A DNA stretch of 64,000 bases from Mytilinidion resinicola. Its lineage: Eukaryota; Ascomycota; Dothideomycetes; Mytilinidiales; Mytilinidiaceae. The DNA lies in assembly GCF_010093595.1 (NCBI RefSeq), contig NW_022985443.1, positions 1,890,993 to 1,954,992 on the forward strand, read 5' to 3'. The translations under genes and the position numbers were made by a program. Numbering within the stretch: the stretch's first letter is position 1; the number at the start of each line of letters is the position of its first letter. Under the pieces are notes generated by a model. That model did no database searches and was not told where the DNA came from. It saw only the letters and a program-made list of their open reading frames with translations. Below, in pieces: positions 1 through 10,842 of the stretch.

Positions 1-289
1 GGACTTGGCACAAATTCCACCTACAATGGTTCTTGCGAGTATGATAAATTCAATCACTGGTGCAAGAGTTTGAACAACACGCTCTCTTACTGCTTTGACG
101 ACACTACTCTCATGCTGGAACTTGTGGAGCGATGTCCTCAACTGTGTTCAAGACTTTTCGGGTCGGAGAGTCCGGTAAGTCTAGCTCATCATATCTGCGT
201 TATCGTGCTGAGTTGACCTCACTTGACAGGACATTTCCGGGGAAGGTGCAAGTAAAGCCGCACTCAGACTCTCAAAGGCCTATAGTTAG
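1..289 (+). CDS. 3' end of a Cys-rich, ShKT-like domain gene (partial)
   Basis: Reading frame 1 is open from the window edge to 174, then a GTAAGT...TTGACAG intron (175-229) joins in phase to an exon of 19 codons ending in TAG at 287-289. The visible 77 residues hold six cysteines in a pattern like the ShKT fold: C-EYDKF-x-C-x8-C and a final ERCPQLC close to the family's C-terminal Cys-Pro-x-x-Cys box. Several N-x-S/T sites suggest a secreted protein. In fungi such modules are appended to secreted enzymes, so this is read as the tail of a larger extracellular protein whose main domain lies off the window; it is not evidence for a toxin. The domain call is a pattern match by eye and could be wrong, while the exon-intron structure is well supported. 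Confidence 0.45.
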
Positions 290-1772
290 CAGAGAAGCCT
301 CAAAGCGTAGCTAATGGGCCATCTCTTGTGCAAGGTATTCAGTGCATATTGCATCACATTCGCAATTCAAAAAAAAGGCACGTGAAGAGCAACCTACGCA
401 AGCATCTGGTGCTGGGGCGCGAGAAGTGCAGTACAGATGAGTGGAGAAACTGGGAGAATTGCAATGAGGGGTTAGCCAAGGCCGCCAGCGTTCCATGGGG
501 AAAGGCTGAAATCAATAGCGAACACGTCAGGTGCAGACATCGAGGCTTGAGCTTTGGTGGCATTGCGGTCTGTGATTTCTGTAGCATGCAGAGCTTGGCA
601 AGTGCCAAGCAGCGATCGCGTGTCGACTGCTTCTGCTCGCTCATTCAGTTGCTAGGCACACTATTGGAAGTTTGATTCCAGGCTCTCATTGAAGGCCGCA
701 AGGCTGAGCGTATATACTCTCGAGTAGGTAGCTCGACAAAGCCTGCGCGTGAAGGGGTGGTGAGGCTACTCGGAAGGGAAACTGTGGAGTTGCAGGTAAG
801 GTGGAGGTGAAGTCGAAGCAACCATACAAGGCTAGCGGGTTGAGGAGACGATACTCGAGTGGAGCCGGACCATCGCTTGCCCATCTGCAGGTTCCCACTA
901 TCTATCTGCCCCCACACTATCCCAACCGCCTTACATCTCAGAATTCTTTGCATCCTTAACAAACCCTATTTCCTAAAACTCTAGAGGCGGCGGCATCCTG
1001 AGCAGAGCGATTTTAGTGGTCGCCCCATGGTCGTTCCTATCGTGCGGTTTATGGTATACAGAAACGGAGTGAGTCTTGGATTCAGTGTCGATCCCTTTTG
1101 AGGGTATACAGCTTAGAGATGGTAGAGCTGCTTCTAGGTATGCGAGAACAAGAACTAGAGGGAAGAAAGTCACGCGCAGTGGGTTATGTTAGGCACGTCG
1201 GAATTTCTCAACTCCTTGTGTGATGAAGATGGAAGTTTAGATCGGAGAGATAATAGCACCTTGAAATTTTCCATAGTATTTCACACTACCATTTTGCAAC
1301 ACCTGATACATATTCAAGATAGCAAATCATATGGTCGACTCCATAATCACCCTCTGAAGCTCCCCGGACTCAATGGTGGCCTTCGGCCAAGCGCCGCTGG
1401 AGACCATCGCGCTAAGCGCCGGTTCTTGATCTACGCAGTCTCTCGGCTGACTGTTCTTGATCCGTACGAGGACTGCTTCCCCAGGACTATGCATAGCGTA
1501 TGCGAGAGATTTTCAGGGACCTGATAGCCGAGTCACGTGACGCCGGCGCTTGCCTGTTTCAACTCCCAGTTTCAGATCCATCCTCCCAACTCTGCATGCT
1601 TCAGACTTCCGTTTCAGCTTGGCGATGCGAAGCTTTCCCATATGCTTCACCGCCAAGCACTTTTCTAGGCTCCGGATGGCGTATTGGGTGCTTGGTCTCC
1701 TCGCGCCCTCAGGCCTGCCGCGCGTCATCACGCTCCCAAACTTTTAACGTCTCTTCCTCATCCGCTCAGAAC
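290..1772. other. Intergenic, no supported gene
   Basis: Several open frames of 60-115 codons occur on both strands, but none has a good start context together with splice sites, recognisable motifs or consistent codon choice. I see no RNA gene or repeat here. Confidence 0.5.
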
Positions 1773-2231
1773 TCAAGGGGTATGCACACAGCACCATGGC
1801 CCGGGCGTCCAATGCGGCGCATCATCCCGATCGCGATAGAAATCCCACACATGCACCGCCTCATCGCTAACCTTCCTCCCCGCCGCCGCCTCGGTCGCGT
1901 TGGAGACCCAGAACGCGGTTGCGCCGTTGTCGGCACAGTTCCAGAAGGTGCCGTCGCCCGCTTCGGCGGAGAGCAGCGTCGTACCGCAGGATTCGCCGGC
2001 GCTGGTAGGGGACGTGGAGGTGGAGGTGGAGGCGAAGGAGCGGCATTGGGACGCGTCGGTGGTCCATTGGCCGATGGAGGTTGCGCAGCCGAGGTAGGCG
2101 TTTTTGGAGTCATAGAGGGCGAGTTGGACGGTTGGTGAGGGGTGCGCGTGGAAGGGGATTTGGGCGGGTGGAGGGAGGGGAGATGCGAGGGCGCAGGCGG
2201 CGAGGGCGAGGAGGGTGAGGGATTTCATCAT
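1773..2231 (-). CDS. Small secreted Cys-containing protein
   Basis: This is a 152-residue single-exon protein of unknown function. I start it at the ATG at 2231-2229, because it gives a classical signal peptide (MMKSLTLLALAACALAS, cleavage likely after ALAS); the same frame is open 50 codons further upstream but without an ATG. The mature part has six cysteines (GCATS, QCRSF, SCGTT, NCADN, WCC), enough for three disulfides, a Ser/Thr-rich linker and a Trp-rich C-terminus ending PWCCVHTP. It has one N-glycosylation site (NAT). Size, secretion signal and even Cys number are those of candidate effectors or cell-surface proteins, but no family is recognised. The GC-rich opposite strand also stays open and is a shadow. 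An AT-rich TATA-like stretch lies about 60 bp upstream. Confidence 0.6.
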   Translation of the reverse strand: MMKSLTLLALAACALASPLPPPAQIPFHAHPSPTVQLALYDSKNAYLGCATSIGQWTTDASQCRSFASTSTSTSPTSAGESCGTTLLSAEAGDGTFWNCADNGATAFWVSNATEAAAGRKVSDEAVHVWDFYRDRDDAPHWTPGPWCCVHTP

Positions 2232-3036
2232 GATGGATTTAGGAGCTGTGAGCGGGGTGGGATTTGGAGGTGGAGAGAGGTTGTTATTATAGAAGGAGTA
2301 TAGGCAGTACGCTTCAGAGTACCCGGCTTTGGTTGAAGAGGATGGAAAGGATCTGAAGGAGGGTTGCAGGAGAGGAAACACGACAGTTATAGATAGAAGG
2401 CTACATGTTGGAACCCGCCGGCCCCGCCCCTTCCTTCGATGAGCGAAGGCTGTTACACGAAAGGCACCGGCCAGAATCTTGAGTGACGGCTACGTTTCCA
2501 GGAGGGGCGGGATCAGACGTGAGTGGTCTGCAAGCACCCCGCTGCGTGTCGCAACACGTCGCAGCCATTGGTGGTGCGACTTGGAGATAGAGGAGAAGGC
2601 AACGGAGCAACAGATGGGACAAGGCTCCGATCTGATCAAAATAGCCTGGAGTGTGAGGCCATCGAGTTGGTGTCTAGGTTTACCATTCCTAAAGGCTGAC
2701 GGTTGAGCAAGGGAGTTTGTTGGTGTTTTGTACTCCCCGAGCTGCGCCTCACTGGATTTAGACGGGATGGACCAGCTCCACCATAAATCACGTGAAGCAC
2801 CCAGTGTAATCATACAAAGAGGAATGCTACTAAGCTCGACGTTGGCTTCAGCCGAATACGCTCAACTAGAGCTGAAGAGGAAATGGAAATGTGGATTCAT
2901 CAGTTCATCAGTACGTCACGTGCTAGTTTATTAAGCAAGAAAGAACGACCTCAATCTTCGACCAGCACGTCAGCTCGTCTCAAGCACCTTCTTCGTCCAC
3001 AAGAATTCCTCCCGACTTCGATTCCTCGTCTGCACA
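2232..3036. other. Intergenic between two minus-strand genes
   Basis: No supported gene. Short frames occur on both strands without start context or motifs. Two CACGTG hexamers occur near 2788 and 2918, but without the TATA and leader sequence seen in the repeat family described further on. Confidence 0.4.
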
Positions 3037-4257
3037 CTACGTCTCCTTCTCTCCAATGAGTTGAAAGGCCCCTCCCCTCACCAGCTTGAGTTGCTTCCTA
3101 ACAACGTCGATGGGTCCCGCAACATCAGTGGAATTGGCCCCCGCGCTCATCAGAACAGCCACAATACGGTCTACGAGTGGTTTCAAGACAGTGTCTTGAT
3201 TAGTCGTGCTGAAGATCGTGTTTGCATACGCGCGGATTTGCGTAAACAACTTCGCCTTGGCGGTGGCATCAGAGTTGACAAGCTGAGCAAGCACCGCCTT
3301 GTTCCCAAGACGAAACGGCCGGTCCTCTTGCATGATCTGATCGATACCCGAGGGAATGAACTTGAGCTTAACATCGGCGACGGTTGGGTTGGCCACAGCC
3401 TTCTTGTCGTTGTAGACGTACGTGTTATTGGTCTGTTGCGTGTAACCATCCCAGTGCTTCAACAGCGACTCCATCGCGAAGAACCGAATGAACGCATCGA
3501 GGTCTACGACTTGCTGCGCAGCGGCCAAGCCTCCAGATACAATCTGCCCGGAAACGAGTCTGACGTCCTTCTTGTCATCGTACTTCGAGAAGCCTTCGAA
3601 GCTCATATGGCCCGAGTCAAGCGTGGCAGCGTTGAGATCCTGATCAAGCTCGATCTCATAGGCATTTCCCTTGTCGTTGCCCGCGAATTGCTTCTCCATG
3701 AAGCGCTTCTTCAAAGGCTCGAGGTTCACGTATACCCCCATGTTGGTGCCATTGACAATGACCTTTGCGAAGTTGCAGCGAAAGTTGGGCACGCCTGCTT
3801 GTCGGAAAAGCTCATAGCCAAGCGGCTGCCGGATGTACGCAGGATCCTGGATCGAGTTGTTCAAGATCAGGCTTTTCGTCCCAATCAACGCTTCGATGGC
3901 CGTCTCGTTGTCGTCGTACTTCGTAAAGTCAAGGCGAAGCGATGGCTTCGTAGTGCTGAAAGATCCGGCAAATGACTTCTTGATGATGCCCACGTTGGAA
4001 AAGGTGGTGCCTTGTGTCGCAACCTTGGTGCCGGATATTGTGACAGAGGTGGCTTGGTACCAGTCATAGCGCCCCGGCGGTCCGATATAGCCAAACTCGC
4101 CGCGCGGTCTGGCGTTCTTTATGGTTTGCCAAGTTGCGTCTGGGAGAGTGATGTTGACAGTGACTAGGTTGTCGATGTTGTAGAAGCTGCTGAGCAAATC
4201 CTGTGTGGCGCTCGAAGCAGTCCCTGTGTTGTTGGCTGGTGTCTGTTGGGGGGTCAT
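3037..4257 (-). CDS. CotH-type (spore-coat H kinase-like) protein
   Basis: The single exon encodes 406 residues. CotH proteins are atypical protein-kinase-fold enzymes; bacterial CotH phosphorylates spore-coat proteins, and fungal members are mostly extracellular or uncharacterised. Visible family blocks in order: SLRLDFTKYDD, a run with ILNNSIQDPAYIRQPLGYEL, then NFAKVIVNGTNMGVYVNLEP, MESLLKHWDGYTQQTNNTYV and KFIPSGIDQIMQ. The ATG at 4257 has good context (ATCACA before it) and lies about 220 nt after a TATATAG box (4477-4484, minus strand). The frame continues upstream of this ATG without another Met, so a signal-peptide exon is not excluded, and the predicted protein lacks an obvious secretion signal, which is unusual for fungal CotH. 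The opposite strand has a long open shadow frame. Confidence 0.8.
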   Translation of the reverse strand: MTPQQTPANNTGTASSATQDLLSSFYNIDNLVTVNITLPDATWQTIKNARPRGEFGYIGPPGRYDWYQATSVTISGTKVATQGTTFSNVGIIKKSFAGSFSTTKPSLRLDFTKYDDNETAIEALIGTKSLILNNSIQDPAYIRQPLGYELFRQAGVPNFRCNFAKVIVNGTNMGVYVNLEPLKKRFMEKQFAGNDKGNAYEIELDQDLNAATLDSGHMSFEGFSKYDDKKDVRLVSGQIVSGGLAAAQQVVDLDAFIRFFAMESLLKHWDGYTQQTNNTYVYNDKKAVANPTVADVKLKFIPSGIDQIMQEDRPFRLGNKAVLAQLVNSDATAKAKLFTQIRAYANTIFSTTNQDTVLKPLVDRIVAVLMSAGANSTDVAGPIDVVRKQLKLVRGGAFQLIGEKET

Positions 4258-4564
4258 TGTGATTATCGTATCGTTGGAGCTTAGCTGGTATGTGGATGAT
4301 GGCGGTTTATCGGAGTCTCCTTCGAAAGAGAAAACAATTACGGCTCGGCCAGCTAGCAAGGAGGCAGAGCGTATGTATCGCGCCAGAGAAGAGAGCAGAG
4401 ATAATAGGAGAGATACGGAGGAAATGATGAAGGATGATGATGGAGAGAGAAGAGAGGGCGGCGGAAGAGTGTGGGGCTATATACCTGACGCACCTGCCGT
4501 ACGCACCCTCACTGCTTCTTCCTGAGAGACTGCCGCATATAGTCGTAAGACCTTGGGATGGCAT

Positions 4565-6291
4565 AACGGTAACGCCGCTCAGTCAGCCACGTAAGTCAAG
4601 CCCGCCATTCGAGAACCTGTATCACGTCCACTGATTTTGAGGTGCTGTCTGCAGGCGTTCGCTCGGTTGCTTAGGTGTATACCTACTACACAGAGCTGAG
4701 ATCGGCCCCATCTAGCAAGTCAGCGTGGTAGGAGGAATCTCCAAGCCCAGCAATTGGTCCGAAAGCTCGCTCGTTTGCATGATGGGGAGATGTTCTATTC
4801 AGCTCGCTTCCAATTCCCGCGCCGAGAGAATACGGCAGGAGGTCGTGTGACTGTGAGTCGCGGTCTCGGAATCATCCTCGACCATTCAGCTGGCGCACGA
4901 AGCAGCCAGTGAGGGACAACGAAAAAAGGTGCAAGTAAAGGCGGGGAGCAGTTGCTGGGGGCTTCAGCTCCACCATAAGCTTCCAAGGTTTGGCCAAGCA
5001 TTGAAGCTTATCTTGAGCCAGTCACTATCAACACCATTCCACAGCTCGGCTATGGGTTTTAACAAGGAGGCCTCACGGGTTGTGAACAACATCGGCGAGG
5101 TTTACGAGAAGGCTGTATCTAGAAAGGTCTCGATTCCTTATAGCCATGCTCTCCGCATGGTCGCGTGGATTTTAGAGAGCTCAAGCCTTTCAGCTCCTTC
5201 AGCTGAAGCTAGAACTGCGGGAGTTCCCGTCATGCATGTAGCGAGTGCAGATCGCCCGTGAGATTCTCGGGTTGCAGAACATAGGAGGACTTTTGAAGCC
5301 AAGGGTTGTGCAGATGGGGCGAGAGTCTGGCCAACCCACATGCATTAGCGAGTGCGGGGAAAGAGGTCGTGAATCATGGCACATGGGTAGTGATGAAGAT
5401 ACTCCAGCGCTGGAGAACATGGTATGGCTATCCAGTGGGGACAATTTCTTTTGCTCAGACCACTCTGACTACACAGCTGAGGTTCTATCACGCCTTAATG
5501 TGGGCTATTTTGATGCTAGAACAGCCTTAGTGAACAACGGCTATGCTAAGACACCCAGAAAATAGCAACTATGCGGCTCTTGAGAAGTGACTGACGTTTT
5601 CGAGTATTCGGGTTCAAAGTGGGTTTGACTTCTCGGGCAGTTTGCTACCATGCTGGCCGCGCAATTGAACGTTTATTGATTCGCCATCTACCAGTCAAAA
5701 AACCCACTTGAACGCCTACAAGGCTGACAGCAAAGACACGGCATACTTCAGGCAAATCGAGCGTGCAAGTCCTGATGGGACGGGTAAGACGAGGCTGAAA
5801 TGGGCACCATGCATGAGCGGCTCACGGAAGAGAAAGACTGTTCACGCCGCCTTCCAAAAGTTGGGGCCACGCCGTAGATTCTTCCTTCTACAAGCTTTCA
5901 TTCGTCGTTTCTAAATTCGAGCACCCCATCTTCATGAGTGCAGCACCGTCATGGCTTCGAGTGCGCTTCTTATGAACTCTCGGTAGAAAATCAAAGGGCG
6001 TGATATTCCAAATTCAGGCGATCACTCAGGATTCGGTAAACCTAGATTTGGCTGTCACCTTTCTAACCGTGGCTCCGTACACTTACTCAAAGCAGGGCGG
6101 CGAGAATTTTCGCCTGATCACCCTCTAGGAAAGTCCGATGATCCGATCTAGGTACTCATCTCCCACGCGCCTCCCGTCGTTTCAAATGAAAGTGAGCGAG
6201 GTGGCAATCGGATTCCCCGCAGTGACATGCACGATATACTAGTCTGAGGGAAGACAGCGTTTGCGAGGATAATGACAGATCCACCCGAGTA
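4565..6291. other. Intergenic with unresolved short ORFs
   Basis: An ATG at 5052 opens 70 codons to 5261, and an overlapping frame without ATG continues to 5565. Neither shows a motif and I could not join them with credible splice sites, so this may be a gene relic. Nothing recognisable is seen from 5570 to 6290. Confidence 0.3.
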
Positions 6292-6841
6292 TTACAATAG
6301 AAGCCGCCTTTTGCAATACTTGTATATAGCTTGAAAAGGTCTAGCTATATTCAAGAAGAAGAGGGTAATAGTCAGAATAAACACTGTGACCGTGAACACC
6401 GCCCACCACCATAAGCTCGTTGCTTTGCTGAACTCCTTGACATTCATACCGAAGAAGGAGGTTGTAAAGGAGAGGGGAACGAAGATGAAAGCCAGAAACG
6501 TCAGTTTCCCGACGCGTTTCGCCTGCTCGATCGCCTTCTTCGACTCTGAGATAGAGACGCTACTCAGAAGTAAGGTGATCGCGTCATTACAGCGTATGTG
6601 GAGCTCCTCTGCTTGGGCCAAAAGGTGTTTGAAGTCCTGCTCGAGGCCGTCCGCCGCTACTTTGGCCTTCGTGGAGCCATCGTCTAGTTTTGCTTTTGGC
6701 CATTTCGAGTGGTTGGTATTGCGCATGCTATCAAGCACCTGCTGTAGTCTCATTATGTGCTGATACAGAATCTGCTTTGAATACTTTAGATTGGGCAGAC
6801 TGTCGAAGTCGTGGACGCCCAGCCTTCGAGATGCCACTATC
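6292..6841 (-). CDS. C-terminal part of a CorA-type Mg2+ transporter-like protein
   Basis: About 181 residues carrying the membrane end of a CorA-like transporter: a long helical stalk (KQILYQHIMRLQQVLDSM, then a second amphipathic stretch), TM1 with LAFIFVPLSFTTSFFGMNV, a short loop, TM2 (WWWAVFTVTVFILTITLFFL) and a basic tail. The GMN motif after TM1 is the CorA/Mrs2 selectivity signature, here in the form typical of fungal CorA-like proteins. The frame has no ATG; it opens at an AG acceptor (TTCCAG before 6841), so the N-terminal cytoplasmic domain should be on upstream exons, but no matching exon is seen between 6842 and 7000. The gene is therefore either more split than I can follow or truncated by the opposite-strand ORF that begins near 6914. 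Confidence 0.6.
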
Positions 6842-6992
6842 CTGGAAGATAATGAGAGAACTATTATTTCTTACGGTCAGAGACAATTGTGCTTGTTGGT
6901 GTAACCCTAAATGAAAGGGTTGTTCGCCCCTCAAATCACTCTGGAATGCGCATGCAGACCATGGCGGACTGACGAAGTCTTGGTGGTGGGGA

Positions 6993-7715
6993 TTGGGTGA
7001 AACGAAAAACTGGCGTCATCTTCTTTTCCATCATGACTTCGATATTATCAGCATAGAAGACGACGAGCTGTCCAAACTATCACCTGACCTGGTGCGGCTT
7101 CTTACTTTTGAGGCCCTCGACATGACGCATACTTGTTGTAGTCTCAGGAAAGTCAACCTGGACGAAAAACGTTTCGTTACAGATTCCGAGTACAAGGAGC
7201 CTTGGAAGTATCGGGTCTACGAGGGTTATGTCATAGGAAATCATGATCCAGAGAGGCTTCAAAAGATCAGATCTGACGACCGAGAGCAGAAAAATGCCCA
7301 TTTGTTAGACAACCTGATGGAAGAGTTCATCGGACAGAATCGCCCAAAGCCCTCGAAATATTCATTGGGGCTATTGGCGACGGCGCATTTCCGAGCTCTT
7401 CGTTGTTAACCCTGAAATCTTAGATGAGACGGAAAGGGTTTTAAGGGATGTGAAAACATGTAAGTTCTACAAGGACCGAGGAAGTATGAAATCCTACTTA
7501 CTAGGCGCCTTCCAGATGTACTGCCTGAGAGACTTCAAGCTTTTCTTGGCAAGGACTTTGATTTGCTGAGGTCTGATGCTCAAGCTACACCGAAAAATGG
7601 AGAGATGGAGGAAGACGATAACACAGGCTCAGTGGAAGATATCAGTGTGTCGCGTTCTTGTAAATTTTGCAATCATAGTGGAAAGCCAAGAGGACGACGG
7701 GGACAACGACGATGA
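6993..7715 (+). pseudogene. Unknown gene with one intron, probably frameshifted
   Basis: An acidic open frame runs to about 7400 (it includes FDIISIEDDELSKLSPDLVR) but ends in a stop at 7407-7409. A second frame, open over the same end (ISELFVVNPEILDETERVL), runs to a clean intron: donor GTAAGT at 7460, branch TTACTAG, acceptor CCAG at 7515, 56 nt. It continues in phase (VLPERLQAFLGKDFDLL) to TGA at 7713-7715. No ATG opens the first part. The easiest reading is a single-base frameshift between roughly 7330 and 7400 in a gene that was once continuous. I do not recognise the family. It points away from the CorA-like fragment, with under 160 bp between them. Confidence 0.4.
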
Positions 7716-8382
7716 CGAAGAGGATAGCCTGAAGACAGTGGCGATGAATGAGCATATATCAAGCGTCACTTCTTATGTTTAGGGGGCTAGGGACGAAGGT
7801 GCTAGAGGCGAGAGGTGTGAAACTACAGACATTGTAGTCGTAGCTGATCACGTGCAAGTCTCCAAACTTGGACATCTTGATGGTCCTGCATGCTTGAATA
7901 TTTTCTATAGTAACTGTTCTCCCCAATTGACTCAAGTGGAACCTAACTTGTGTCACTTACATCCTCGGTAGATCACGTGAACAACTTGCTAAGCATGATG
8001 CAACTGTACCTCATCCAACGTCAGAACTCCAGGAGATTCTTCCATCAACTTTATTCATGTTCATCCTGCACCAAGAGCCTCAAGGACGTCGCTTTAGCTT
8101 TTTTATTATGCTGCTCCGCTGCTCTCCTATCAAGTAGCCCGGGTCCAATAGGATCACTAATACACCTATCAATGTCGTGATCGCACATCATCCGCCGAAC
8201 CCCGCTGGAGCTCCCGGGCTCCATCGCATTTGTAATTATCACTATACAGGCATCTAAATCTCATCTATATCAACTCATCTCACTGAACTAACATCTCAAA
8301 CAAACTCGCCCAGATTTTCTCCAGATTTACCTCATCCATTGCAGCATATTAGCTTCTGAAGTCTTGGGTTATCAGAAAGGCC
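7716..8382. other. Intergenic / upstream region of the monooxygenase gene
   Basis: No gene seen. The stretch 8250-8380 is pyrimidine- and CAA-rich, as expected for the promoter and 5' leader of the next gene. Confidence 0.4.
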
Positions 8383-9711
8383 ATGTCGGAACCAAAGCAA
8401 CTGCATCTCACGGCGTTTATGCGACCAGTCAGCTTACATACCGGCGCATGGCGATATCCAGGCTCCTACCCGGACGCCAATTTCAACCTCAAGCACATTA
8501 CGTCCTTCATCCAAAAGCTAGAAGCGGCCAAATTCGATGCTTTCTTCATGGCGGACCACCTGGCGGTGCTCAACATGCCCGTTGAAGCGCTGAAGCGAAG
8601 CCATACCGTGACGTCCTTTGAACCGTTCACGCTGCTCTCGGCACTATCGCAGGTGACGGACAAGATTGGGCTGGCGGCGACCGCTTCGACGACTTATGAT
8701 GAGCCATATCATATCGCACGGCGTTTCGCGTCGCTGGATCATCTCAGCGATGGTCGTGCGGCCTGGAACATCGTCACGACGGGTAATCCGGAGTCCGCGA
8801 AAAACTTCGGCCTCGACGAGCACGTAGAGCACAGTGAGCGCTACAAGCGAGCACGAGAATTTTACGACGTGGTCACCGGCTTATGGGACAGCTTTGCGGA
8901 TGACGCCTTCATCCGTGACCGAGAAAGCGGTGTCTATTTTGACCCGGAGAAGCTGCACGTGCTAAATCACAAGGGCGACGAGTTGAAGGTAAAGGGCCCG
9001 CTGAACATCGCGCGACCCGTTCAGGGTTGGCCCGTGATTGTCCAGGCTGGACAGTCGGAGCCTGGGAGACAGCTGGCCGCCGAAACGGCCGAAGTTGTAT
9101 TCTGCTCGCCACGAGACTTGGATGCTGCAAAGGCGTTGTACGCAGACATCAAGGGACGAACGAAGGCCGCTGGGCGCGATCCCAACCATCTCAAGATTCT
9201 ACCGGCGGCTCTTATCGTCATCGGTGATACGGTCGAGGACGCCAAGAACAAGCGGCTCAAGCTCGACACCTTTGTCCATTACGATAGTGCTATTGCTTCG
9301 TTGTCCATCGCGCTCGGGAGTGACGCGACTGGATTTGATCCGGACAAGCCATTGCCAGCGGACATTCCGGAGACTAATTCGAGCAAGACCAGCCGTCTTG
9401 GTGTTATTCAACTGGCCGAGAAGGACAAGCTGACCGTTCGGCAACTTGCGCAACGCTTGGGTGGCTATTCGGGGCTTGCATTCGTAGGCACGCCTGAGAC
9501 GGTCGCCGAAGAATTGGAGAAGTGGCTGGCCGAGGACGCAGCCGATGGTTTCACAGTTACCTTCCCATTTTTGCCCCAGGGTTTGGACGACGTCGCTGAA
9601 CGACTCATACCTGAGTTGCAACGGCGTGGTATTTTCCGTAAAGACTATGAAGGAACGACTTTGAGGGAACATCTCGGACTCCCGCGCCCCAAGAATCAGT
9701 TCTTCGGGTGA
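8383..9711 (+). CDS. FMN-dependent monooxygenase, NtaA/SnaA/DszA type (bacterial-luciferase superfamily)
   Basis: Intronless gene of 442 residues, start ATG 8383 (GGCCATGTCG). These enzymes use FMNH2 supplied by a reductase partner to oxygenate small substrates (nitrilotriacetate, dibenzothiophene sulfone, sulfur compounds) in an (alpha/beta)8 barrel. Seen in order: LHLTAFMRP, WRYPGSYPDANFN, KFDAFFMADHLAV, SFEPFTLLSALS, KIGLAATASTTYDEPYHIAR, GRAAWNIVTTGN, the long insertion with ERYKRAREFYDVVTGLWDSF, then GWPVIVQAGQSEPGRQLAAE and FVGTPETVAEELEKW. Length matches the family (about 440-460). Such genes are frequent in ascomycetes and resemble bacterial ones, and the lack of introns fits an origin by transfer, though that is inference. 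The actual substrate cannot be read from sequence. A Mup1-type permease follows on the same strand 1.1 kb downstream. Confidence 0.92.
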   Translation: MSEPKQLHLTAFMRPVSLHTGAWRYPGSYPDANFNLKHITSFIQKLEAAKFDAFFMADHLAVLNMPVEALKRSHTVTSFEPFTLLSALSQVTDKIGLAATASTTYDEPYHIARRFASLDHLSDGRAAWNIVTTGNPESAKNFGLDEHVEHSERYKRAREFYDVVTGLWDSFADDAFIRDRESGVYFDPEKLHVLNHKGDELKVKGPLNIARPVQGWPVIVQAGQSEPGRQLAAETAEVVFCSPRDLDAAKALYADIKGRTKAAGRDPNHLKILPAALIVIGDTVEDAKNKRLKLDTFVHYDSAIASLSIALGSDATGFDPDKPLPADIPETNSSKTSRLGVIQLAEKDKLTVRQLAQRLGGYSGLAFVGTPETVAEELEKWLAEDAADGFTVTFPFLPQGLDDVAERLIPELQRRGIFRKDYEGTTLREHLGLPRPKNQFFG

Positions 9712-10842
9712 TCGATTGATTATCAGAAGATTGATTTCGATATAATGATAATGCTACAGATGCCTCATGAAAGACGAGAAATATGCGCAGCAATGAGCTA
9801 AAAAGATCTTTCAGGAAAAACCATGCAGTCACTAACAGCAACTTTTGACCACATAAAGGCATCGAACCAATGTTTCTATCCGGCCTTTAATCATACTCAT
9901 CTTGCTTTGGGCTCCAGACATGCAATCGCCTTTCCCTTCATACGATCACCCGCAAGGACGCGTAGATACTAACTGGCGTGTCGGGAAGGTTTTATGTCTT
10001 ACTATATGAAAAAAGCTACCGCGGTCTAGAATGATATAGGTGCCGTCGGGATCGCCGTATATAAAGACTTTGTTGCGGGGATGCCCCCACGCACCAGGAA
10101 CGATCGTCAATATTTCGACATCCAACCTCATCAACCCCTGCAAGCATGCAATGGGAGCAACAACCAAAACCGTAACTATGCACTTACGAATGAAGCAGGT
10201 GGGAAGCTCTCTGCCGGCCGAATAACCCGGGCATAGCACGACAACACGAGAAAAATTCGATGTGTTGCGCCATTTGGAGGAAGATGGCCGGAGGCGACCA
10301 CCCATGTTCACGATTGGATTTCCAATGCTACGGACAGCGCGAAGGATCAAGGGACGTCCCCGCTGGAGCAATGCGTGAAGCTCCTTGCGCAGATGTAAGA
10401 CGCTTCAACTGTGGTAACGCGACTTGCCGATTACCTGTCTCACGGGTCTCTGCTAGCTCTGCCGCAGCGGGAGTATACTGCCATTCACAGGGTTACGCTG
10501 CGGGAGTGTACCATCCCCAAGGTTACGCCACGGGAGCACATCGGGGCTTGATTCGACGCTGCGATCCTGCGATCCTGCGATCCTGCGGTCCTGCAACTCG
10601 GCGTGGAGGTGCCCATAACCAACAAAACCTCGCCACAAGCGCCTGTTCATCCATGACGCAAGCACACAGAGCTATGAGCATCGCTGTGATCGCCTCAACG
10701 GGGCCCTGTAGCGTTTATCTCGCATGTGGGCAAGGATGAGCAGAGTACAAGTTGAACGGTTCTCCCGTCTTCTGGTTCCACTCCCCAGACCTAGGACGAG
10801 ACAAGATCATCGTGCTCTTTCTGAGCCTCCTCTTTGTCTACA
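9712..10842. other. Intergenic with short direct repeats
   Basis: A minus-strand frame of 141 codons (9946-10371) has no motif or splice support. Around 10468-10545 a roughly 33-bp unit built on CGGGAGT and GGTTACGC is repeated about two and a half times. No other feature is seen. Confidence 0.4.
10561..10594. repeat. 8-bp direct repeat, four copies
   Basis: The unit GCGATCCT occurs three times exactly and once as GCGGTCCT. It is a simple local expansion upstream of the permease gene. Confidence 0.8.

Noticed and set aside
1500..2138. Plus-strand frame of 212 codons, Gly/Arg-rich at its end
   Set aside because: It lies antisense to the secreted protein gene; the Gly run mirrors its Ser/Thr/Pro codons and there is no start context.
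3061..3975. Plus-strand frame of 304 codons
   Set aside because: It is the complement of the CotH coding sequence; no family motif, while the minus strand has clear ones.
9946..10371. Minus-strand frame of 141 codons
   Set aside because: No motif, signal or splice support, and no good start; the residue composition looks random.
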